Of a DNA stretch of 64,000 nucleotides, positions 36,234 to 44,915 are shown piece after piece. The stretch's first letter is position 1, and every line of letters starts with the position of its first letter. The translations under genes were made by a program, and so were the position numbers. The DNA comes from an uncultured Bacteroidales bacterium (lineage in GTDB: Bacteria > Bacteroidota > Bacteroidia > Bacteroidales > Bacteroidaceae). A model generated the notes under the pieces. It was not told the origin of the DNA. It saw only the letters and a program-made list of their open reading frames with translations, and did not search any database. The stretch is taken from contig CALGJF010000014.1 in the NCBI GenBank assembly GCA_937914945.1, positions 48,856-112,855 of the forward strand, given 5' to 3'.

Positions 36234-37194
36234 CCTCACACTCGCCATCTGCATTTATAACGCAGAGAAATACATAAAAGAGACACTGCAATCGGTTGCA
36301 GAGCAAACGATGCAGGATTTTCACTTGCTCGTTATTGATGATTGCAGCACAGACGGCAGTGTTACCGCCATCAAGGAGTTCTTCAAGGAACATCCACGGC
36401 AATACGAACTTATCTCGTTTGAGAAGAATGGTGGCATAGGGCATGCCAGGCACTTTGCCGAACGGCACGCACAAACCAAATACATGATGTTCCTTGATGC
36501 CGACGATATTCTCTATCCCCATGCAATAGAAACAATGTATAAAAGAATAACAGCCGACGATGAACTTATGGCCGTTGGTTGTTATCTTGAGTACATAAAC
36601 GATAAAGGCGAAAAGATTGGGGGCGGGCTGTTCTTGGGCGAAAAGACAAAAGAGAAATTCCGCGAAAAGGCCGCTGCAAAAAAGCTCTTTTTCATGCAAC
36701 CAACTGCCATTTACAACCGTGAAATAGCACTATCGGTTGGCGGATATGTAATAGATGGTTACCCGCAAGGCAAGCCACGTTACCAGGATTTTTGCGAGGA
36801 CCTTGACTTGTGGACCCGCATGAGCGACCTTTACAAAGAGGGGAAGGCCATTATTGTTGTGCCCGAGGTATTGTGCAAATACCGCAAAGGGAGTGGGCTG
36901 TCGAGCAATGCCTTTAACATGATAATAAAAATGCGCTACACAAAGAGTAATCTCTTGCGCAGGCGGGCCGGGGAGAAGGAACTCACATTTACAGAATTCT
37001 ACAATTCACTCACTCCCAAGCAACTGAAAGAGCTACACAAGGATGCAAATGCAGCCGACGCCCTGCGCAATGGTGCTTTTTACCTTAAAAAAGGCAATAT
37101 ATTCAAAGGCGCATGGGAGATTATCAAGTGCATATATTATCGCCCGCTATATATTTGGGACAAGATAAAGCACAATTCGGGGATAGGGAAATAG
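36226..37194 (+). CDS. Glycosyltransferase family 2
   Basis: 322 residues. LAICIYNAEKYIKETLQSVAEQT start, IDDCSTDGS, and FLDADDI as the metal-binding DxD. C-terminal region KPRYQDFCEDLDLWTRM carries the conserved E-D motif after the donor domain. Its ATG lies 8 bp inside the polymerase gene. It adds one sugar of the repeat unit. Confidence 0.88.
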   Translation: MPDLTLAICIYNAEKYIKETLQSVAEQTMQDFHLLVIDDCSTDGSVTAIKEFFKEHPRQYELISFEKNGGIGHARHFAERHAQTKYMMFLDADDILYPHAIETMYKRITADDELMAVGCYLEYINDKGEKIGGGLFLGEKTKEKFREKAAAKKLFFMQPTAIYNREIALSVGGYVIDGYPQGKPRYQDFCEDLDLWTRMSDLYKEGKAIIVVPEVLCKYRKGSGLSSNAFNMIIKMRYTKSNLLRRRAGEKELTFTEFYNSLTPKQLKELHKDANAADALRNGAFYLKKGNIFKGAWEIIKCIYYRPLYIWDKIKHNSGIGK

Positions 37195-37291
37195 AGGCTA
37201 TAATTAATACAACTAAAAACAGAGCGCTCCGCTTATTTGCAATTAAGAGGAGTTCCCCAAAGGGGTGAGGAAATAAAAGACACAACACAGA

Positions 37292-38617
37292 ATGAACCAA
37301 ACAGAAAACACCATAAAACACATAAACGAGGTAATAGGACTGCTGAACAAGGAGACCAACTATGCCGTGCTGCGCAACTTCGAGGGGCTGCCCGACAAGA
37401 ACAACAGCCGCGACATAGATATTATAATCACCCGTAAAAGTTACAACAAGGTTAAAAACAGCCTTGTGGAGCTGATTGACAAAAGTGGCTGGAAGATTAT
37501 CACCTACTTGCACAGCGACCGCCTCATTAGCTATGTATGTGCCACAACCACCGAAGAACAAACCGACATTATACAGTGGGATTTCTTCTTCGACACATCG
37601 GTGTGGGGAATACAGCTGATGAGTGCCGAGGAGTTCCTTGCAAACAGAAAATTCAACGGTTTCCTCTACTACATAGATACCGATGGGCAGTTCCTCGACA
37701 AATACCTGTATAACAGGGCTGTGGGCAGCAAATACCCAGAAAAGTACCAAGCCACGCGCGAGGTTGCCGAGCAGTTGCCCGTTGTTACTGAGAAGATTAA
37801 AGAAATCTTTGGCTGCAGCAGTGTTGCACAATGCGACAAAGAGAGTGTCAAAAAGCTCATTATGAGAGCATTGTGGGCAAACATAAAGAAAAGGCCGTTT
37901 GCTCTTGTATGCAGCATCATATATTTCCTTTACACATTCATTGGGAACTACATTTGCTCGCACACAGGGCTCAGCATAGGATTTACCGGCCCCGATGGCA
38001 GTGGCAAAACAACCGTAATAGATATGCTATTGGAAAGGATTGCACCGGTATTCGGTCTTGCACATAAATACTACCACTTCCGCCCTGCGCTGTTTGGCAA
38101 TTTGGGCGAGGTGGCCCACTCGGCCGGCATTAAAAAAGAGGTGGATAGAAACTTTGACAAGCCTCATCGTGGCAGGAAAACCGGCAAACTAAGCTCGCTT
38201 GCCCGCCTTACCTACTACTCGATTGATTACATTATAGGCTATTTTATAAAGATTAAAAGTGTTACGCGCATCACCCGCGCGGTGGTTTTCGACCGCTACT
38301 TCACCGATATTATTTGCGACAGCCGCCGCACGCGCATATATCTTAACCATAAATTTCTCTATTGGTGGGGCAAATTGTTCATTCCATCGCTCAACTACAA
38401 TATACTGCTCACAGCAAGCAGCGAAACCATACTTGCCCGCAAACGCGAGCTCGACGAGGAGGGCATAAGAATAATAAACGACAAAATTGACTACCTGTGC
38501 AATAAAAAGGGTTACCGCAAGGTGCTTAATGAAACTACCCCACAGGCGGCAGTGTGCGAGATTCTCACACACGTTTTCGAGGAGCAGCACAAAAAGAATT
38601 TAAGAAGATTAAAGTAA
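37292..38617 (+). CDS. Nucleotidyltransferase-like domain fused to a thymidylate-kinase-like P-loop domain
   Basis: 441 residues, soluble except for one hydrophobic stretch near 205-225. N-terminal 180 residues look like a pol-beta-type nucleotidyltransferase: YAVLRNFEGLP followed by RDIDIII (Asp41, Asp43), the usual D-x-D pair of metal ligands. The C-terminal 220 residues begin GFTGPDGSGKTTVID (P-loop near 229-242) and continue with a Lid-like basic region and VVFDRYFTDI, the DRY/DR(Y/F) block of thymidylate-kinase-like enzymes. The fusion suggests activation or phosphorylation of a nucleotide- or sugar-like substrate, but I cannot name it. It starts a new block of genes after 97 bp, and an APH-like kinase is encoded at 44902-45984. 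Confidence 0.7.
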   Translation: MNQTENTIKHINEVIGLLNKETNYAVLRNFEGLPDKNNSRDIDIIITRKSYNKVKNSLVELIDKSGWKIITYLHSDRLISYVCATTTEEQTDIIQWDFFFDTSVWGIQLMSAEEFLANRKFNGFLYYIDTDGQFLDKYLYNRAVGSKYPEKYQATREVAEQLPVVTEKIKEIFGCSSVAQCDKESVKKLIMRALWANIKKRPFALVCSIIYFLYTFIGNYICSHTGLSIGFTGPDGSGKTTVIDMLLERIAPVFGLAHKYYHFRPALFGNLGEVAHSAGIKKEVDRNFDKPHRGRKTGKLSSLARLTYYSIDYIIGYFIKIKSVTRITRAVVFDRYFTDIICDSRRTRIYLNHKFLYWWGKLFIPSLNYNILLTASSETILARKRELDEEGIRIINDKIDYLCNKKGYRKVLNETTPQAAVCEILTHVFEEQHKKNLRRLK

Positions 38618-38629
38618 GAAAGAGGCAAG

Positions 38630-39574
38630 ATGACGCAAAAACAAAGAATTGAATTTATCGACCTCGCAAAGGGGGTGTGCATGATACTAATTGTTGTTGG
38701 ACATTGTGGAATAAATACATATGGAGGAGACACGATACCTTTATATTTCATTATGAGCGGAATGTTCTTCAAGACATATGACAATTCCAAAACATTCTTT
38801 ATAAAAAAAATAAATGGCATACTCATTCCTTTTCTATTCTTTTATTTAATCGCATATATACCTTTTTACATTATTAAATTCTACAACCCCAATTTACTCA
38901 TAACAGCATCAAACGGAATTCTAGACATCTTTAATAATCGACAATTTTTTAATGGTCCTATTTGGTTTGTTATAACACTTTTTGGATGTAATATATTATT
39001 ATACATTGTATTTAGGCTCATAAACAAAGATGCATTTCGAATCCCTGTGATAATAATCATTGGTACGATAGGCTGGATGTTAGGATATTATAATATATTC
39101 CTCCCCTCTTTTGTTGATGTTGCCATGACATCATTACCATTTTTTGCATTAGGGTACTATCTAAAAAAAACATCTATCTTCAATCTTAATAAAACCCTTT
39201 GCCTTATCGTTGGAATAGCATTTCTTCTGATTTCCTGCTACATTCCACATAGGATTTCTTTACATTACAATATAATAGAGAATCTCAATTCTTATTTTGT
39301 ATCACTTACAGTTGCATTTGCCATACTATATTTAAGTGCAAGCATAAAATACATTCCGTTTATCAACTACTTTGGCAAATTCTCTCTCATCCCCTTGTGT
39401 ATACACCATATGATATATCGCCCGTTGAAAGTTTTTTTACAAGATGTTGATTTGGTTGCCATAAACAATGTGTATATAGTTGCCGGCATAACCATGCTGA
39501 TATCCACTTTGTGTATTCCAATATGCATTAAATATATCCCTTGGTTTGTGGCACAAAAAGATTTAATAAAATAG
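38630..39574 (+). CDS. Acyltransferase 3 family protein (NolL/COG3594-like)
   Basis: 314 residues, about ten TM segments, AT-rich. N-terminal RIEFIDLAKGVCMILIVVGHCG with the catalytic-type His, then a membrane segment IPLYFIMSGMFF. This N-terminal pattern is that of the fucose 4-O-acetylase-like branch. It starts 12 bp after the NTase-kinase fusion. Expected to O-acylate a sugar of the polysaccharide. Confidence 0.85.
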   Translation: MTQKQRIEFIDLAKGVCMILIVVGHCGINTYGGDTIPLYFIMSGMFFKTYDNSKTFFIKKINGILIPFLFFYLIAYIPFYIIKFYNPNLLITASNGILDIFNNRQFFNGPIWFVITLFGCNILLYIVFRLINKDAFRIPVIIIIGTIGWMLGYYNIFLPSFVDVAMTSLPFFALGYYLKKTSIFNLNKTLCLIVGIAFLLISCYIPHRISLHYNIIENLNSYFVSLTVAFAILYLSASIKYIPFINYFGKFSLIPLCIHHMIYRPLKVFLQDVDLVAINNVYIVAGITMLISTLCIPICIKYIPWFVAQKDLIK

Positions 39575-39592
39575 TTTGAATTACAAAAGCAA

Positions 39593-40609
39593 ATGAGCAC
39601 CCCTTTCTTTTCAATCGTCATCCCCGTATATAACGGACTTACACACGACCTGCCCGTGTGCCTCAACAGCATATGGGACCAATCGTTAGACAAAGAACTA
39701 TACGAAGTAATATGTGTAGATGATTGCAGCACCGATGGCACACGCCAATGGCTAAAAGAGCAACGCCAAGAGCACAGCAACCTGCAAGTAATTGAGAATC
39801 AAGAAAATATACGCCAGGGGGGGTCGCGAAACCGAGGAGTAAAAGCAGCAAAAGGGAAATATATCATATTCATTGACCAAGACGATTATTACCACAAAGA
39901 AGGTATCACCGCGGCATACAATCACTTGCAAGAAAATAATTTGGAGATTCTTATTGTAGATTGCGCATACCAATCACCAGGGAAAGTGAGCAACGAACTG
40001 CAACACAACTTTCCACATCGCGAAATAATGAGTGGCGACGAAATAATTGAAAAGAACTCCATTCCATACGCTCCGTGGAAGTTCATCTTCTTGCGTTCTC
40101 ACATGATAGACAACAATCTTTTCTTTGCTGAGAACAAAAGAATAGAGGATATTGACTGGGTTCACAAATTGGTACATTATGCACAACGTGTGCAGTACCA
40201 ACCAATACTCTTTATACATTACAATAAGACGAGCATATCTACTACAATGGTCGCCTATAAATCAAAAGAAGTCATATATGCAGGCCTAAATATGGCAGCC
40301 AGAATAATGGATTTAACAGAGAGCTGCTTTGCTAATTCTAATTACAATGTAAAAACATATATAAGCAACTTGGCAATACATCATTACTATCTGAACTTGC
40401 GAAATTATTTTTCATTTTATGACAGTACGCAACGAAAGGCAAATATGATAGAACAATATATAAAGACAAATGGCAACAAGAGTAACTCCATTGTAATATT
40501 TGCACAAAAATTTCCTAAACTATTTTCAATAACATCAAACATACTAAGCCCAATCGGCCGATTCGCATTATACTTATATAGGTCATACAAATATAAAAAA
40601 CAAAATTAG
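39593..40609 (+). CDS. Glycosyltransferase family 2, first of a duplicated pair
   Basis: 338 residues. GT-A motifs: FSIVIPVYNGLTHDLPVCLNSI, VDDCSTDGTRQWL, IRQGGSRNRGV and IDQDDYY. The first about 85 residues are almost identical to those of the next gene, while the remainder is only moderately similar (for example KRVQYQPIL-type blocks shared). A perfect 92-bp stretch (39623-39714) is repeated at 40645-40736. It adds a sugar to the repeat unit. Host-like in the first third, more AT-rich afterwards. Confidence 0.87.
   Translation: MSTPFFSIVIPVYNGLTHDLPVCLNSIWDQSLDKELYEVICVDDCSTDGTRQWLKEQRQEHSNLQVIENQENIRQGGSRNRGVKAAKGKYIIFIDQDDYYHKEGITAAYNHLQENNLEILIVDCAYQSPGKVSNELQHNFPHREIMSGDEIIEKNSIPYAPWKFIFLRSHMIDNNLFFAENKRIEDIDWVHKLVHYAQRVQYQPILFIHYNKTSISTTMVAYKSKEVIYAGLNMAARIMDLTESCFANSNYNVKTYISNLAIHHYYLNLRNYFSFYDSTQRKANMIEQYIKTNGNKSNSIVIFAQKFPKLFSITSNILSPIGRFALYLYRSYKYKKQN
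39623..39714 (+). repeat. Perfect 92-bp direct repeat, copy 1
   Basis: Identical base for base with 40645-40736, offset 1022 bp; both copies begin at a codon boundary in the two glycosyltransferase genes. Divergent sequence begins immediately on each side, although high similarity with scattered changes continues downstream to about 39850. Confidence 0.9.
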
Positions 40610-40611
40610 TC

Positions 40612-41625
40612 ATGAATAATACGCTGTTCTTTTCCATTATAATACCCGTATATAACGGACTTACACACGACCTGCCCGTGTGCCTCAACAGCATATGGGA
40701 CCAATCGTTAGACAAAGAACTATACGAAGTAATATGCGTTGACGATTGCAGCACCGATGGCACACGCCAATGGCTAAAAGAGCAACGCGAAGCCCACTCA
40801 AACCTACAAGTAATTGAAAATCAAGAAAATATACGTCAGGGGGGGTCGCGAAACCGAGGAGTAGAGGCTGCTAAAGGAAAGTATATCTTGTTTATTGACC
40901 AAGATGATTATTATCATAAAGGAGGCATTGACAAGGTTTACGAGCACTTAAAAGAAAACGAATTAAATATTCTTGTTACAGACTCGGCATATCAGTTCAA
41001 AGGATATGAACATAATAATCTGCAACTGAATCTTAAATATACAGATATTACCGACTGCGAAGGATATGTAAAAAGAAATGGCTGGACCATAGCTCCATGG
41101 CGATTGTGCTTTAACCGAGAGTTCTACAATCGTACAGGAGTGAAATTTGAAGAAAATTGCAGAATAGAAGATGTCGATTGGAGTGTAAACCTTTTCTTTT
41201 ATGCAAAAAGAGTACAATATCAACCTATTCTTTTGATACATTACATAAAAGCAGAAAGCGGAACTACCGATAACATGTATAGAAACAAAGAGATACTCAT
41301 TGCTAACACCATGGCCGGCAACAGAACACTTCGATTAGGGTATGAGCTATACAAAAATTCTGCTATTAAGAGCAATGTCATAGACCTTGCCGACTCATAC
41401 TATAATTACACCTGTAAATACCTCTTCGGCCTGTTCTGCTCTCTGAAAGGCAAAAAAGAGATTATCAATCTGATAGAGATCAAAGAATCAAAATATCGTT
41501 TGGTAAGATATGCCATTAAATACCCAACCCTTTATGCCATATTCACAAATTGCATGGTTCCACTCTTTAGAATAGCAAGAACCATACATAGAAAAAGAAC
41601 CGCAAAAAGATTGCAATCCCAATGA
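40612..41625 (+). CDS. Glycosyltransferase family 2, second of a duplicated pair
   Basis: 337 residues, 2 bp after the previous gene. Same N-terminal GT-A motifs as its neighbour (PVYNGLTHDLPVCLNSIWD, DDCSTDGT, IDQDDYY). After about residue 100 the sequences diverge, including the acceptor region (here WTIAPWRLCFNREFYNR versus IPYAPWKFIFLRSHMID), which suggests different acceptors but possibly the same donor. Ends in an ATGA overlap with the next glycosyltransferase. Confidence 0.87.
   Translation: MNNTLFFSIIIPVYNGLTHDLPVCLNSIWDQSLDKELYEVICVDDCSTDGTRQWLKEQREAHSNLQVIENQENIRQGGSRNRGVEAAKGKYILFIDQDDYYHKGGIDKVYEHLKENELNILVTDSAYQFKGYEHNNLQLNLKYTDITDCEGYVKRNGWTIAPWRLCFNREFYNRTGVKFEENCRIEDVDWSVNLFFYAKRVQYQPILLIHYIKAESGTTDNMYRNKEILIANTMAGNRTLRLGYELYKNSAIKSNVIDLADSYYNYTCKYLFGLFCSLKGKKEIINLIEIKESKYRLVRYAIKYPTLYAIFTNCMVPLFRIARTIHRKRTAKRLQSQ
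40645..40736 (+). repeat. Perfect 92-bp direct repeat, copy 2
   Basis: Second copy of the 39623-39714 sequence. Homologous recombination between the copies would delete exactly 1022 bp and leave one intact, in-frame glycosyltransferase gene. Confidence 0.9.
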
Positions 41626-42866
41626 CCACAATCAAGCATAAAATATTTGTTTCGGCATACGCATGTGAGCCCGGGCTGGGCAGCGAGATAGGCGTGGGCT
41701 GGCACTGGGTGCTGGAGATGTCGCGCTACTTTGAGCTGTGGGTGCTCACGCGCGAGAGCAACCGCCCCACAATAGAGCCGTGGATAGCCATGCACCCAGA
41801 ATACAAGGGCATACATTTCCTCTATTTCGACCTGCCCAAGTGGGCACGATTCTGGAAAAAGGGGCTGCGCGGGGTGCGTACCTACTACAATATATGGCAA
41901 TACTGCACAAACAGCATCGTAAAGCGCACAATGCGCGAGAATGATATAAAGATATTCCACCACCTCACATATGGCAATGTGCTGTGGAAGGTGAGTTCAT
42001 ACGGGCAAAAGCAGTTCTTTGTATGGGGCCCCGTGGGTGGATTGGAGACTATCCCTGCCGAGTACAGCCACCACTACACAGGCAAAGCACGCCTCATAGA
42101 GTGGGTGCGCCGCGCGGCAATTAAACTGCTGCCATTGAATTTTGGTTTCAAAAAGCGTTGCCGTAATGCCGACCTCATGCTGTGCAAGACCGAGATTACA
42201 CGCAACCTTATACCCGAAAGCCAACGCCACAAGAGCGTGCTGTTTACCGATGTGGCCGTGGAGGACGTTGCAAAGGTGATAGAAGAAAAGACTGCTTGTA
42301 ACGACAAGATAGAATATATCACTGTGGGGCGACTGGATGCTTGGCGCGGCTTTGACCTTGTGATAGAGAGCTTTGCATGCGTAGCACGCAATAACCCCCG
42401 CATGCACCTTACTATTGTGGGCAAGGGAAGCGACAAGGAACGCTTGCAGGCGCTTGCAAAAGAGTGTGGCGTTGATGAACAAATCACCTTCACCGGCAAG
42501 GTGGAGATGAGCGAATATTATCGCCTGCTCACAGCTGCCGACGTGGTGATAAATGCATCGCTTAAAGAGGGGGCCGTAACCGTTTCGTTCGACACTATGG
42601 CAATAGGCAAGCCGCTTATATGCATGGACACCACAGGCTACACACGCTATTTCTCAAACGATTATGCCATAGTAATTCCACGCACCACCCGCAGCGAGGT
42701 TATTGAGAAACTGAGCCGTGCCATAGAGCACATGAGCAATGCCGACGAGCGCAAACTACTCGGTGAAAAGGCTAAAAACGCGGGCAAGCAATTTACTTGG
42801 GAGGCACGCGGCAAGGAGTTCAGAGATTTGCTAAATGAAAGCATAGTAAAAGATAAACATATATAG
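41622..42866 (+). CDS. Glycosyltransferase family 4
   Basis: 414 residues. FVSAYACEPGLGSEIGVGWHWVLEM start with the glycine-rich loop; VGRLDAWRGFDLVIESF and TFTGKVEMSEYYRLL in the donor half. In the usual E-x7-E motif the second acidic residue is Asp (KEGAVTVSFDTMAIGKP), a conservative change. The gene is host-like in composition and the coding sequence is GC-richer than the acyltransferase genes that follow. Confidence 0.87.
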   Translation: MTTIKHKIFVSAYACEPGLGSEIGVGWHWVLEMSRYFELWVLTRESNRPTIEPWIAMHPEYKGIHFLYFDLPKWARFWKKGLRGVRTYYNIWQYCTNSIVKRTMRENDIKIFHHLTYGNVLWKVSSYGQKQFFVWGPVGGLETIPAEYSHHYTGKARLIEWVRRAAIKLLPLNFGFKKRCRNADLMLCKTEITRNLIPESQRHKSVLFTDVAVEDVAKVIEEKTACNDKIEYITVGRLDAWRGFDLVIESFACVARNNPRMHLTIVGKGSDKERLQALAKECGVDEQITFTGKVEMSEYYRLLTAADVVINASLKEGAVTVSFDTMAIGKPLICMDTTGYTRYFSNDYAIVIPRTTRSEVIEKLSRAIEHMSNADERKLLGEKAKNAGKQFTWEARGKEFRDLLNESIVKDKHI

Positions 42867-42880
42867 AAAAAAGGAATTGT

Positions 42881-43894
42881 ATGAACCATTCTATAAATTT
42901 TTTTAGAATTCTATTTACATTAGTAATAGCATTGTTTCATTATCCAAGCCTCTCAAAAGGCTATTTGAATTCCGGGTGGATTGTTGTGGAGTTCTTCTTT
43001 ATTTTATCAGGGTACTACCTATATAATACTTGTGTAAATAAGAACTTGAGTACAGTGCAATATATGCAAAAGAGAATAGATAAGTTTTGGTTTAAAACTA
43101 TTCTTATTGGATTGTTACTAAATGCTATTGAGTATGAGAAAATAATTGATTCAAGTTTTACTGATAACATTAAACACTTCGCAAAAGAACTACTATTGCT
43201 TAATGAGGTAATTCCGTTCAATGACAGTATTAGTACTATAAATATTTCGGTATGGTATGTCTGCGTTCTTATATATGCAAGTGCACTTATATATGCAATA
43301 TTAAAATATCTCCCGCAGTATCATAAGCCCATTCTTATTATTATTTGTTTTTGCACATACCTGTATTTGTTTAATTCACAAGAGCCAAACATTCAATTCG
43401 CAATATATCCATATTCATTGGCTCGCGGAATATTATCAATATCTATTGGTTGTATATTAAATATTTTTATAAACAATTATCATAATGCCATAAGTCTAAA
43501 GTTAAAAAATGCATTAAGCATCATTTCATTTATTATTATTATTTATTCACTTCCATATAATAACATTTTTGGGTTTGTCCCCATTGTCTGCTTTATATTT
43601 ATTATAATCGCCTGTATGGATAAAAGGACTCTCTTATACAAAATACTTGATAGGCCCATATTTTCTAAACTATCTCCATATTGTTTTGAAATATTCATAA
43701 TTCATTGGATGGTGATAAAGATACCATACCATATTATGGCAATGCTATTTGGCAAAACCTCTAATTTTGCTCCTTTAGAAAAAATAACCGGTATATTCAT
43801 ATATTTTACAATATTATTTATTTCAGCGTACATTTACAGCAAAGTTTGCAACAATGTACAAAATAAAATAAAACAACTAATCAATGAAAAATGA
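42881..43894 (+). CDS. Acyltransferase 3 family protein
   Basis: 337 residues, about ten TM segments, very AT-rich. N-terminus SINFFRILFTLVIALFHYPSLS carries the His, then GWIVVEFFFILSGYYLYN. The last 11 bp overlap the next acyltransferase gene. Presumed O-acylation of the polysaccharide. Confidence 0.83.
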   Translation: MNHSINFFRILFTLVIALFHYPSLSKGYLNSGWIVVEFFFILSGYYLYNTCVNKNLSTVQYMQKRIDKFWFKTILIGLLLNAIEYEKIIDSSFTDNIKHFAKELLLLNEVIPFNDSISTINISVWYVCVLIYASALIYAILKYLPQYHKPILIIICFCTYLYLFNSQEPNIQFAIYPYSLARGILSISIGCILNIFINNYHNAISLKLKNALSIISFIIIIYSLPYNNIFGFVPIVCFIFIIIACMDKRTLLYKILDRPIFSKLSPYCFEIFIIHWMVIKIPYHIMAMLFGKTSNFAPLEKITGIFIYFTILFISAYIYSKVCNNVQNKIKQLINEK

Positions 43895-44915
43895 GCGCAA
43901 ATCCAACATTGAACTGCTGCGAATAATATTAATGTTCATGATTTTAGCTTTGCACGCAAATGTGCTAAGCCTTGACTTTCCATCAGTAAAAGAATGTATT
44001 GAATACCCGCTTCAATCTTTCATGCGATATTTTAACGAGTACCTATGCTTAGGTGCAGTAAATACCTATGTGCTAATATCAGGTTGGTTTGGAATAAACT
44101 ATAAAACAAAAGGGCTTTGCAATTTCCTATTTCAGTGCTTATTCTTTTCTATTTCAATTTTTACGATATTCGCTTTACTAGGAGAAATTGAACTGACCAG
44201 AATAAACATTTTATCCTCATTGCTTTTATACGAAAACGCATATTGGTTTGTATGGAGTTATCTAATATTATATATATTTTCTCCTGTATTAAATGGTTTT
44301 ATACAGAACACAAAGAAACAGACTTATGAAAAGGTTCTGATAGGTTTATTCTTGGCTCAAACAGTTATATATATATTCACACGTTGCGGATTCTATCAAG
44401 CCGGCTACCACCCATTATCATTTATTGCCCTATACCTTCTTGCACGTTATTTTCGCATATACGGTCAAATACCAAACAAATACATTGCTATTAGCGGATA
44501 TTTTGCATGTGCTTTGATAAATACATTATTAAATTTTCTACCAATATACATACAACATAGGCCTACTTCTTTTACCGGAATATTATTCAGCTACACAAAT
44601 CCATTAAACATTGCTGGTCCTTTGTTTCTACTCTTTTTCTTTGTTCAATTAGAAATAAAAAACAGAGTTATTAACCAAGTTGCGGTCTCGTGTTTTGCTG
44701 TGTATTTATTTCATTGTCATTTCTGCATTTTAGAGCACTACAAATCACTTTGTTTAACTATTTTTAACAAATACGGGGGGATTTTATATCTTGTTTATAT
44801 CGTATTGTTTATGTGCCTGACTTTTGTAATAGCTATCATCATTGACAAAGTGCGTATCATTACATTCAACCATATTTGGCAATTTGTTGAAAAGAGAAAG
44901 AATGTTACTAGATAA
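43884..44915 (+). CDS. Acyltransferase 3 family protein
   Basis: 343 residues, about ten TM segments, AT-rich. NIELLRIILMFMILALHANVLS with the catalytic-type His, and a second hydrophobic block NTYVLISGWFGINYKTK like that of the acyltransferase at 23571-24560, its closest relative in the window by eye. The 3' end overlaps the kinase-like gene by 14 bp. Confidence 0.85.
   Translation: MKNERKSNIELLRIILMFMILALHANVLSLDFPSVKECIEYPLQSFMRYFNEYLCLGAVNTYVLISGWFGINYKTKGLCNFLFQCLFFSISIFTIFALLGEIELTRINILSSLLLYENAYWFVWSYLILYIFSPVLNGFIQNTKKQTYEKVLIGLFLAQTVIYIFTRCGFYQAGYHPLSFIALYLLARYFRIYGQIPNKYIAISGYFACALINTLLNFLPIYIQHRPTSFTGILFSYTNPLNIAGPLFLLFFFVQLEIKNRVINQVAVSCFAVYLFHCHFCILEHYKSLCLTIFNKYGGILYLVYIVLFMCLTFVIAIIIDKVRIITFNHIWQFVEKRKNVTR

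Noticed and set aside
37124..37963. 279-codon open frame on the minus strand
   Set aside because: Antisense to the end of a GT2 gene and the NTase-kinase fusion; no start context, no motifs.
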